Shown here: positions 43,198 through 50,784 of the stretch, piece by piece
Numbering within the stretch: the first letter of the stretch is position 1
Layout of the letters: each line of letters opens with the position of its first letter
DNA from: GCA-2711565 sp963664245
GTDB lineage: Bacteria; Bacteroidota; Bacteroidia; Bacteroidales; GCA-2711565
Assembly (NCBI GenBank): GCA_963664245.1
Contig: OY760934.1
Span: 3,534,001-3,598,000 of the forward strand
Length of the DNA: 64,000 nucleotides
Reading direction: 5' to 3'
Notes under the pieces: generated by a model
The model's database searches: none
What the model was told of the DNA's origin: nothing
Seen by the model: only the letters and a program-made list of their open reading frames with translations
Translations under genes and position numbers: made by a program

Positions 43198-45600
43198 ATG
43201 AAATATTTTGTTGGAGTCCTGCTCCTCTCATTGATTGCTTTGCAATTACATGCAAATACTCTGAGGGTTTTAAATGCTAAAGATTTAAGCCCAATACCTA
43301 ATGTTGCTGTTTTTAACCACAATAAAACAGTATCAGCCTTAACCAACGAAAACGGTGAAATTGATTTTTCTGTTTTTGATGCTTCAGATGTATTAACTTT
43401 TCAGCATCCCGGCTATTTTAAAAAAACGTATCCGTATGCTTCGCTGGCTCAGTTAAACTATATTGTAAAATTGGATGAGAGGCTTGTAGATTTGACGGAA
43501 GTTGTGGTGTCTGCTAATAAATGGGAGCAGAATAAGAGTGAGATTCCGAACAAGATCGCTGTGCTTGAAGCAAGAGATATTAAGTTACACAACCCACAAA
43601 CCTGTGCCGATTTGTTAGGAGGTTCAAACGAAGTTTTTATTCAAAAAAGCCAGTTGGGGGGCGGTAGCCCAATGATTCGTGGTTTCTCCGCAAATTCGGT
43701 ATTGCTTGTAGTTGACGGGATACGGATGAATAATGCCATTTACCGGAGCGGGAATTTACAAAATGTGATTACGCTTGACCCGAACATCATGGAAAGTGCT
43801 GAGGTGGTTTTTGGACCAGGTTCAATCATTTACGGAAGCGATGCCCTTGGCGGAGTCATGGATTTTCACACTAAAAAAATCCGTTTAAATGCTCCAGACG
43901 GAAAACGTTATACCACTAATATAATGAGCCGTATTTCTACGGCAAATTTTGAGAAAACCTTTCATGCTGATGTAAATTATCACGGCGGAAAATGGGGATG
44001 GCTGACTTCAATAAGCTTTAGTGATTTTGACGATCTCAGGCAAGGAAAAAACGGGTTGGATGAGTTTGACCACCTGTATTATGTTGAACGAAAAAATGAT
44101 GTTGATCAGGTTTTAGAGAATTCTAATAAAAATATACAAAAAGGATCAGCTTACCGTCAGGTAAATTTTTTACAGAAATTCCGTTTTCATTTTGATGAGA
44201 ATCTGGATGTAAATTATTCATTTTATTTGACCACATCGTCTGATGTTCCGCGCTACGACCGTTTAATTCAGATGAAAGATGATTTGCCTAAATATGCCGA
44301 ATGGTTTTACGGGCCGCAATATTGGATGTACCATGCCCTGAATTTTAAACTCAAAAAAGAAACTTCATTTTATGATGTAGCTCAAATTAACCTGACTTAT
44401 CAGGATATGGAAGAAAGTCGTTACAGCAGAAAGCTGAACAGTGAAAAGATGAAAACCCAGATCGAAAAAGTTGATGTGTTTACATTGAATGTTGATTTCG
44501 ATAAGATGTGGTGCGAAAAAACAACTTTGTTTTACGGCTTTGAAGGGATGTATAATTATGTAAAATCAGAGGCTTATAACAAAAATATAATGACCGGTGC
44601 AAAAGAAGATGTTGCAACCCGTTACCCGGATGGGGGCAACGATTATTATTCGTTTGCAATGTATGCCAGTTTTAAATCAAACCTGCACAAAAAACTGACC
44701 CTTACCGGTGGACTGCGTTTTAGCTATGTCAAATTCCAGTCAAAATTTCTTGACAAGACTTTTTTCGACTTCCCCTTTGATGAAATAAAATTGAATAACG
44801 AAAACCTTACAGCCAGCCTGGGATTGGTTTACCGTCCGTCGGAAACTTCGCAGTTGAACTTAAATTTGTCCAGTGGCTTCAGGGCACCCAATTTAGATGA
44901 TGTTACAAAAATATTTGATTCTACCCCCGGAAATGTGATTATGCCCAACGACAACCTAAAACCCGAAAAAGCTTATAATATTGATTTGGGTTTTATTAAA
45001 CGTTTTGGAGATGTTGTGTCTTTGAATGCGGTTGCTTTTTACACTTACTTGGATAATGCTATGGTTAGGCGTGATTTTACATTCAATGGCGAAAGTCAAA
45101 TTATGTATGATGGAGTGTTGAGCCAGGTTCAGGCTATTGTTAATGCTGCCAGTGTAAATATTGGGGGTGCAAGCCTTAAGCTGGATGTTGCTCTGTCAGC
45201 GTTTTTGAAATTACATACCGACCATACGTTTACCAAAGGTGAAGACAATGAAAAAAACAAGTTGCGCCATGTTCCGCCATTTTTTGGAAACCTTGGTCTG
45301 ACTTATGAACGGAACCGCATTTTTGCTGATTTCTATGTGCAATACAACGGAAAAATAGCGTATAAAAATTTGGCTCCTTCCGAAAGAGATAAAGATTATA
45401 TGTATGCTATTGATGACGAAGGAAACCCATATAGCCCGGCATGGCTCACACTTAATCTTAAATCGTCATATTTGGTTAACGAGTCCTTGTCTTTTGATGT
45501 CGGTATTGAAAATATTTTGGATAAAAGATATCGTCCGTATTCTTCTGGTATTTCAGCCCCAGGGATAAATTTATATGTTGCATTTCGGGTAAAATTTTAG
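43198..45600 (+). CDS. TonB-dependent receptor (haem/siderophore-like)
   Basis: This 800-residue outer-membrane receptor has a signal peptide (1-19), a carboxypeptidase-regulatory-like domain (about 22-95), a plug domain with SPMIRGFSANSVLLVVDGIRMN and a GSIIYGSDALGGVM box, and a 22-strand barrel ending in FRVKF. The plug and barrel resemble the haem/haemoglobin/lactoferrin receptor group, but no haem-handling genes lie nearby, so the ligand is uncertain. There is no SusD partner, which argues against a glycan importer. Confidence 0.9.
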   Translation: MKYFVGVLLLSLIALQLHANTLRVLNAKDLSPIPNVAVFNHNKTVSALTNENGEIDFSVFDASDVLTFQHPGYFKKTYPYASLAQLNYIVKLDERLVDLTEVVVSANKWEQNKSEIPNKIAVLEARDIKLHNPQTCADLLGGSNEVFIQKSQLGGGSPMIRGFSANSVLLVVDGIRMNNAIYRSGNLQNVITLDPNIMESAEVVFGPGSIIYGSDALGGVMDFHTKKIRLNAPDGKRYTTNIMSRISTANFEKTFHADVNYHGGKWGWLTSISFSDFDDLRQGKNGLDEFDHLYYVERKNDVDQVLENSNKNIQKGSAYRQVNFLQKFRFHFDENLDVNYSFYLTTSSDVPRYDRLIQMKDDLPKYAEWFYGPQYWMYHALNFKLKKETSFYDVAQINLTYQDMEESRYSRKLNSEKMKTQIEKVDVFTLNVDFDKMWCEKTTLFYGFEGMYNYVKSEAYNKNIMTGAKEDVATRYPDGGNDYYSFAMYASFKSNLHKKLTLTGGLRFSYVKFQSKFLDKTFFDFPFDEIKLNNENLTASLGLVYRPSETSQLNLNLSSGFRAPNLDDVTKIFDSTPGNVIMPNDNLKPEKAYNIDLGFIKRFGDVVSLNAVAFYTYLDNAMVRRDFTFNGESQIMYDGVLSQVQAIVNAASVNIGGASLKLDVALSAFLKLHTDHTFTKGEDNEKNKLRHVPPFFGNLGLTYERNRIFADFYVQYNGKIAYKNLAPSERDKDYMYAIDDEGNPYSPAWLTLNLKSSYLVNESLSFDVGIENILDKRYRPYSSGISAPGINLYVAFRVKF

Positions 45601-45613
45601 CTTACTAAATGTA

Positions 45614-45645
45614 TTTGTCTTTTGAAACAAAAAGTTGTATTTTAG
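45614..45645 (+). promoter_or_regulatory. candidate promoter of the LruC lipoprotein gene
   Basis: TTTG (45614-45617), 20 nt, TATTTTAG (45638-45645). The -33 box is exact and the -7 box has one mismatch. Confidence 0.45.
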
Positions 45646-45686
45646 CTGATTAGAATGTAACGTGTAAAAATCTAAATTTAATTACG

Positions 45687-47600
45687 ATGAAAAAACCCAT
45701 ATTTTTTGTCCTTACCGTATTAATTGTGGCAGTGCTGTCATCTTGTAGTAAGATGGATCAAAATGTGCCAGATTCAGATACAGGATTTGAGCTTGCTGAT
45801 TTAAAAGGGATGACTGTTCCTGATGGATTTAACTGGAGCACTACTGCTGATTATACGTTTAATATTACCGGTGGATCAGGAGAAACTGTAAAAATTACTT
45901 CGCCTGACGGAACTGTTGTTTATCACAAAGGAACATATATTGAAGATAATGGTTCTTATACTGTTAAGCTTCGCTTGCCATCTTTTGTTGATGAAGTTAA
46001 AATTAATTCTTCACCCGTATATTTGAATGGTGGAGGAAGTCTTGATTTTAGCTTAAACACTAAATCAAAAGTAGTAAATTATGCTTTGCAGTTTGATGGT
46101 GTTGATGATTATGTTAATTTAGGTGATATCGTTGAATTAAATAATGCTTCAACATTCACTATTGAGGGGTGGGCAAATCAAGCTTCTAATACTGATAATG
46201 AACGTATTTTCCTTAAAAAGTTTGATAATGATAATTATATTGCAGTTTCTCCATGGGGAGGAGAGTTTTATATTGCAATTAAAAATGGAAATAATAGTAA
46301 TGCTTGTTGGACCGATTATTCTTCAACAATTTCCAGTAATACCTGGTTCCATTGGGCTGTTGTTTACGATGGAAATGGTGTAACAAATGCAGATAAGCTT
46401 AAATTGTATATTAATGGAAATACTACCCCGGTTACATTAGTTTTCACCGGAACAATCCCTTCTACAACTTCAGCTTCATTATCAGGTGAGAATGCTTATT
46501 TGTCTCCATCTGCCGACTTTTTTGGCGGTTATATGGATGAAGTAAGAATTTGGTCAACCGCACGTACCGCAGGCGAAATTGCAGCAAACTACAATAAAAT
46601 AATAACTGTTCCAGCAGGTTTAGAAGCCTATTACCGCATGGATGAAGGAGAAGGTTTGACCCTTGGGGATATCACCGAAACTTATAATGGAACCATTTCT
46701 GATGGAACCTGGGTTCTTTATGAAAACTTCTTTGATAGTGATGATGATGGTGTGAATGATTTAAACGATGATTACTGGGAAGATCCGATAAGAACTTATA
46801 ATAACTACTATCCGGCTGGAGATACTGGAACCCTGGCTTTTGAAGATTTATGGCCCGGAACCGGCGATTATGATTTTAACGATCTTGTAGTTGGTTATCA
46901 ATTTAAAACCGTAACCAATGCCTTGAACGAAGTTGTTGAAATCGAATGTTATTTTGAAATCAGGGCGCATGGTGCCGAGCTGGACAATGGATTTGGATTC
47001 CAATTACCTGATGCCGAAGCTAGTATTATAAATAACATAGAAGTTAGCGGTTATAGCAACACACAAGCTGTTGTTAACCTTGATCCGGTTACAAAACTTG
47101 AATTAGGTCAATCGAAACCGGTTGTTATTGTACTCGATCAGGTTGCCGATAAAATGGCCAAATTTGAAAATGTTGAAGATTGGAAACCAACTATTCCTTA
47201 TGTACCAATGACCGTTACCCTAACAGTAACAGGAGGTGGACCGTATTTGGCTAGTGATTTTTCAGTGGAAACCTGGAACCCGTTTATGTTCATCGATCAG
47301 GTTCGTGGTTATGAGGTTCATAAATTAGATTATCCGCCAACTGATCTTGTAAATCCGGCATACTTCGGAACCTTGGAAGATGCTTCTGATCCGGGTAACA
47401 ATGAATATTACAGAACGGCTACAGGATTGCCATGGGTACTGGAGTTCAATACTTCGTTTGAATATCCGTTTGAGAAAAAATATGTTCACATTGCGTACTT
47501 ACACTTTATTGAGTGGGCCGAAAGTGGAGGAACCCTCTTTACCGACTGGTACTCAAATACTGCTGTTGATTACAGGAACCCCGTTTACATTTACCATTAA
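45687..47600 (+). CDS. LamG and LruC domain surface lipoprotein
   Basis: This 637-residue lipoprotein has a lipobox VLSSC with the lipidated Cys at 20. Domains in order are a small beta region (about 40-125), a concanavalin A-like LamG domain (about 130-300, ALQFDGVDDYVNL... GYMDEVRIWSTART), a calcium-loop rich junction (DSDDDGVNDLNDD), and a C-terminal LruC domain (about 370-637, starting FEDLWPGTGDYDFNDLVV). LruC proteins are abundant in Bacteroidota envelopes and may bind glycans or calcium; none is well characterised. It ends in a strong terminator. Confidence 0.9.
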   Translation: MKKPIFFVLTVLIVAVLSSCSKMDQNVPDSDTGFELADLKGMTVPDGFNWSTTADYTFNITGGSGETVKITSPDGTVVYHKGTYIEDNGSYTVKLRLPSFVDEVKINSSPVYLNGGGSLDFSLNTKSKVVNYALQFDGVDDYVNLGDIVELNNASTFTIEGWANQASNTDNERIFLKKFDNDNYIAVSPWGGEFYIAIKNGNNSNACWTDYSSTISSNTWFHWAVVYDGNGVTNADKLKLYINGNTTPVTLVFTGTIPSTTSASLSGENAYLSPSADFFGGYMDEVRIWSTARTAGEIAANYNKIITVPAGLEAYYRMDEGEGLTLGDITETYNGTISDGTWVLYENFFDSDDDGVNDLNDDYWEDPIRTYNNYYPAGDTGTLAFEDLWPGTGDYDFNDLVVGYQFKTVTNALNEVVEIECYFEIRAHGAELDNGFGFQLPDAEASIINNIEVSGYSNTQAVVNLDPVTKLELGQSKPVVIVLDQVADKMAKFENVEDWKPTIPYVPMTVTLTVTGGGPYLASDFSVETWNPFMFIDQVRGYEVHKLDYPPTDLVNPAYFGTLEDASDPGNNEYYRTATGLPWVLEFNTSFEYPFEKKYVHIAYLHFIEWAESGGTLFTDWYSNTAVDYRNPVYIYH

Positions 47601-47622
47601 ATTTAGATTTCTCAATATAAAT

Positions 47623-47655
47623 AAAAACCGGGAGTTTTAGCTCCCGGTTTTTTTT
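47623..47655. terminator. bidirectional terminator between LruC and coaE
   Basis: AAAAACCGGGAG (47623-47634), loop TTTTAG, CTCCCGGTTTTT (47641-47652). The convergent coaE stop codon lies in the loop, so coaE coding sequence forms one arm. Confidence 0.88.
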
Positions 47656-48236
47656 GTCCTGAATTTTTTGTCGAGCTCTAGTATTTGAGGGATGAGTAAT
47701 TCCTTTCCTGAATTTTGGATGGTGTGATCGGCCCGTTTTATTTTTTCTGAATCGTTGAATTGTTTATCCATTCGGTTTAAAATGCTTTCTTCATCGGTTT
47801 TATCGCGTTTTATAATACGTTCCATACGTGTCTGTTTCTCTGCATGGATGTTTACAGAAAAATCAACATACTCGTTAAACCCACTCTCAAAAAGAATGGC
47901 TGCTTCCATGATTACATACGGGGCGTTACGTTGATTGTTTTTCCAATGGATGAAACCTTGGTATACCTCGGGGTGAATGATGCTGTTTAATTCTCCTAAT
48001 TTTTGTTCATCCGTAAAAACAATAGCTGCCAAAGCTTTTTTATCGATTTTGTTTTTTTTATTAAGGATGGATGAACCAAATTTAACTAATATTTTGTGCT
48101 GAACTTCTGTGTCGTTTAATTTTGATTTTGCGAAATCATCAGCATAAAAAACAGGAATGCCAAGGCTCTCAAAAATCTTGCAAACGGTTGATTTTCCGCT
48201 TCCGATGTTTCCGGTGATTCCAACAGTAAAGCCCAT
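47637..48236 (-). CDS. coaE: dephospho-CoA kinase
   Basis: CoaE (199 residues) phosphorylates dephospho-CoA in the last step of CoA synthesis. It has the P-loop GITGNIGSGKST, a DD pair in YADDFAK, HPEVYQGF and the C-terminal RADHTIQNSG. The ATG overlaps the stop of the YbbR gene by one base (TAATG), so translation is coupled. Its last codons lie within the shared terminator. Confidence 0.94.
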   Translation of the reverse strand: MGFTVGITGNIGSGKSTVCKIFESLGIPVFYADDFAKSKLNDTEVQHKILVKFGSSILNKKNKIDKKALAAIVFTDEQKLGELNSIIHPEVYQGFIHWKNNQRNAPYVIMEAAILFESGFNEYVDFSVNIHAEKQTRMERIIKRDKTDEESILNRMDKQFNDSEKIKRADHTIQNSGKELLIPQILELDKKFRTKKTGS

Positions 48237-49210
48237 TATAAAATAATGTATTCAACGTTTTTGGGTTCAATGTTGGTTATCCTGATGAAAGATGGCTGGT
48301 GCAGTATTTCCAACTTTTGGCGTTCTTTAACCGGGTCAAACTTAATCCCGATGGAAATCATGTCATCTTTAAAATTTGAAAAATCTTTCAGTGCAATCAG
48401 GTAAGTGACTTTTGCTTTTTCAGGGAAAAGTTTGATTCTGCCTTCCTGGGTGTTTTTAACTTGTATTTTAATTTCTGCAACCCCTTCTGTGAATTCTTCT
48501 ACCTCGGCAGTGTAAGATATTTTTTTGTGCGAGTATTCAACCTTGTCATTCTTTGGTTTGATGAGCTGGAACTCTTTTTCAATCTTTTCATCAACATTGG
48601 AAATATTTTTGCTTTCTGTTTCAATAAATGTAATCTCATTTATCAATGATGGTGGTCCGGATATAAGAACCGAGTCAGGGACAACAACAGGATCATTATA
48701 AATCAGGTATGTTGGCTTAAGCGTATAGTTGATGTTTACATTAACCGGAACTTTTTTTGAGATAATGGGTTCAAGTTGGAAACGTAAAGAATCGGGGAAA
48801 ATCCCGGAAATTTGATCGGCAAATTTAATTTGTCGTAAAATTTGATTGCTGATGTTATTGGTAAGGATGTACTTTTTATTACCTGCTGAATAAATGTTGC
48901 TTTCCGCCAAATTAATTTTGATTTCACTTTTTGAATCAAACATTTTTACATATAATAAATCAAACCCCTTGGAATTTAATTTGATAGTGATTGTTGAATC
49001 CTGGGCGTGTATTAATGTGAGTCCTACAGGAGGGTTCTCATAGCTTAGCGGGAATTTAATTTCGGTAGTATAGTCTTTTGACATTTTTATCAAAAACCAG
49101 ATGAAAAGCGAAATGGTAAAACAAATAAAAAAAACCGAAACCCTGGTTTTTTTGTTAACGGACTTTCGCTCGCTAAAGTGCTCAATAATTTTTAGAATTT
49201 CCTGTTTCAA
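48236..49210 (-). CDS. YbbR-like domain protein
   Basis: This protein of about 324 residues has one TM helix (about 22-40, FFICFTISLFIWFLI) and extracellular YbbR-like beta domains. The start is awkward because no ATG lies between the TM helix and the upstream yajC. TTG at 49210 (reading LKQEILKIIEHF) is the most likely start. The alternative ATG at 49333 would overlap yajC and would put an intrinsic-terminator hairpin inside the coding region. In other bacteria YbbR (CdaR) regulates a diadenylate cyclase; no such cyclase gene is adjacent here. It is followed by coaE with a 1-bp overlap. Confidence 0.75.
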   Translation of the reverse strand: MKQEILKIIEHFSERKSVNKKTRVSVFFICFTISLFIWFLIKMSKDYTTEIKFPLSYENPPVGLTLIHAQDSTITIKLNSKGFDLLYVKMFDSKSEIKINLAESNIYSAGNKKYILTNNISNQILRQIKFADQISGIFPDSLRFQLEPIISKKVPVNVNINYTLKPTYLIYNDPVVVPDSVLISGPPSLINEITFIETESKNISNVDEKIEKEFQLIKPKNDKVEYSHKKISYTAEVEEFTEGVAEIKIQVKNTQEGRIKLFPEKAKVTYLIALKDFSNFKDDMISIGIKFDPVKERQKLEILHQPSFIRITNIEPKNVEYIIL

Positions 49211-49234
49211 TGTCTTTTTTCTGCAAGATAATAA

Positions 49235-49264
49235 AAAAAGGAACCTTTGAAAAGATTCCTTTTT
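49235..49264 (-). terminator. hairpin with T-run between yajC and YbbR
   Basis: On the minus strand AAAAAGGAA pairs with TTCCTTTTT (arms 49256-49264 and 49235-49243), followed by further T. It lies after the yajC stop and upstream of the proposed YbbR start, so it may attenuate read-through. Confidence 0.6.
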
Positions 49265-49283
49265 GTGAGTTGAATTAATATTT

Positions 49284-49607
49284 TTATCGTTGAATTTGAG
49301 CTCCGCCTTCGCCGGCAACAGCTGACTTTTCAATGGTGATATTCACATTGTTCGAAATTTCAATGGTAAAAGTTGTTTCTTTTACATCGGTAATTTTTCC
49401 GTGAATACCTCCAATGGTAACTATTTTATCTCCTTTTTTTAAGGCCTCACGGTATTTTCGTTGTTCTTTTGTTTTTCTGATTTGCGGACGGATAAAAAAC
49501 ATGTAAAATACCACTACAATTAATCCAAGCATAATTAATTGAGAATATCCGGCTCCGCCTTCAGCACCTTCCTGAGGCATAAAAAGTAATATGTTCAATA
49601 AGTTCAT
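49284..49607 (-). CDS. yajC: preprotein translocase subunit YajC
   Basis: YajC (107 residues) is an accessory subunit of the Sec translocon. It has one TM helix (about 22-40, LIMLGLIVVVFYMFFIRPQ) followed by RKTKEQRKYREALKKGDKIVTIGGIHGKI and a beta-barrel-like domain. The length is normal for the family. It heads the yajC-YbbR-coaE run. Confidence 0.95.
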   Translation of the reverse strand: MNLLNILLFMPQEGAEGGAGYSQLIMLGLIVVVFYMFFIRPQIRKTKEQRKYREALKKGDKIVTIGGIHGKITDVKETTFTIEISNNVNITIEKSAVAGEGGAQIQR

Positions 49608-49636
49608 TTCGTTTTAATTTTTTTGTGATTAAGGCA

Positions 49637-49644
49637 CAAAAGTA
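49637..49644 (-). promoter_or_regulatory. candidate -7 box of yajC
   Basis: The minus strand reads TACTTTTG (TAnnTTTG), 29 bp before the yajC ATG. Confidence 0.5.
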
Positions 49645-49667
49645 TGAAAAATTTGTATGCTGTGGTT

Positions 49668-50534
49668 TTATTTATTTCCTAAGATAGTTAATGACCCCCT
49701 AAAAGTTTCATCTTTAAACTTGCCCTGGCATTTTAAAACATAAAAATATACGCCATCGGCTAGTTGGTCTCCGTCCCAGTCGTTTAAGTAGTTTTTGCAT
49801 TCATAAACTTTTTGCCCCCAACGGTTTGAAATAATCAGTTCGTTGCTGATGTAAAAATCGTTGATTAATGAAAAACCATTTTGGTCAGCCCCCCCGGAAA
49901 CTTCATTTTTATCAGTAATAACGAACACGTCATTTTTTCCATCACCATTTGGAGTAATAATGTTGGGAATGAATAGCTCGACGGTTTTCACCATTAACGG
50001 GTTGACATAGGCCGTATCACAACCTTCGGCATAAATAATTTGCAGGCTGGGATAATAATCCTGAACATTGGTGTAGGTGTGTATGGGTGATTGAATGTCG
50101 GTAGTGTTATTATCACCAAAGTCCCACACCCATTCCGAAACAGGATTTGTTTCTTCGTCCAGGTTCTCAAAAAAGAATTGTACTGTTGGGTTCTGAATAT
50201 ACAGGGTGTCGCCCGGACTGGTATTTATGATGATTTCCGGTGCCTTTAAAACTGCTACAAAAAAGGTGGTATCTATCCGGTCGCCATTTCCGTCAATAAT
50301 TGAAAATTGATGCGTTCCGCCACACAGGTTTATCCCGATGTTTTCATTATCGGGATCAACAGCAGCTGTTTTCCAATCGTAAGTATAGGGCTGTGTTCCT
50401 CCAATAGCTGTGGCCTGAACAATTCCTCCGCAACTGCTTGAGCAGGAAGTGTTCAATTGGGTAAACTCTACCGATAATTGGGCTAATACACTAAAATGAA
50501 TGATGGTTAAAATAAAGATGAGGTATTTTTTCAT
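49668..50534 (-). CDS. T9SS type-B sorting, PKD-domain protein
   Basis: This protein of about 288 residues has a signal peptide (about 1-18), an N-terminal Cys-containing beta region (NTSCSSSCGGI), and a PKD domain (about 100-170, VSEWVWDFGDNNTTDIQSP). At the C-terminus is a gliding-motility-associated or type-B sorting domain, diagnosed by IPNIITPNGDGKNDVF, IISNRWGQKVYE and DGVYFYVLKCQGK. It is exported by the type IX system and probably anchored to the cell surface. It shows that the genome has T9SS. The start is one of two Mets two codons apart. Confidence 0.88.
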   Translation of the reverse strand: MKKYLIFILTIIHFSVLAQLSVEFTQLNTSCSSSCGGIVQATAIGGTQPYTYDWKTAAVDPDNENIGINLCGGTHQFSIIDGNGDRIDTTFFVAVLKAPEIIINTSPGDTLYIQNPTVQFFFENLDEETNPVSEWVWDFGDNNTTDIQSPIHTYTNVQDYYPSLQIIYAEGCDTAYVNPLMVKTVELFIPNIITPNGDGKNDVFVITDKNEVSGGADQNGFSLINDFYISNELIISNRWGQKVYECKNYLNDWDGDQLADGVYFYVLKCQGKFKDETFRGSLTILGNK

Positions 50535-50647
50535 AATCATAAAATATCTGACGAAATTAATTAAAAAACGATAATCTTTCCAGAATCGTATGTATTTATT
50601 AAGAATGTAAACCGGGATTGAAATTTTTTCTGCCAGTATTTCAGTTT

Positions 50648-50655
50648 TATTTTTG
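50648..50655 (+). promoter_or_regulatory. candidate -7 box of clpB
   Basis: TATTTTTG matches TAnnTTTG, 129 bp before the clpB ATG, implying a leader of about 120 nt. No CIRCE-type inverted repeat is visible. Confidence 0.4.
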
Positions 50656-50771
50656 TAAATAATTAAGAAACAGGCAAAAAGACGCAGTTTCTTAAATTTT
50701 AAATGACAAGATTTCTGCTTCAGGAAATTTTATATAAGTGGCAAAAATTTTGATCGGGCAGTGTTTGTAAA

Positions 50772-50778
50772 AAGGAGG
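50772..50778 (+). promoter_or_regulatory. strong Shine-Dalgarno site of clpB
   Basis: AAGGAGG sits 6 bp before the ATG at 50785. Such strong sites are rare in Bacteroidota, and this one decides the start over an upstream in-frame GTG. Confidence 0.75.
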
Positions 50779-50784
50779 GAAAAA

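Noticed and set aside
43198..47600. SusC/SusD polysaccharide-uptake pair
   Set aside because: The receptor resembles haem/siderophore types, and the following gene is a LamG/LruC lipoprotein, not SusD.
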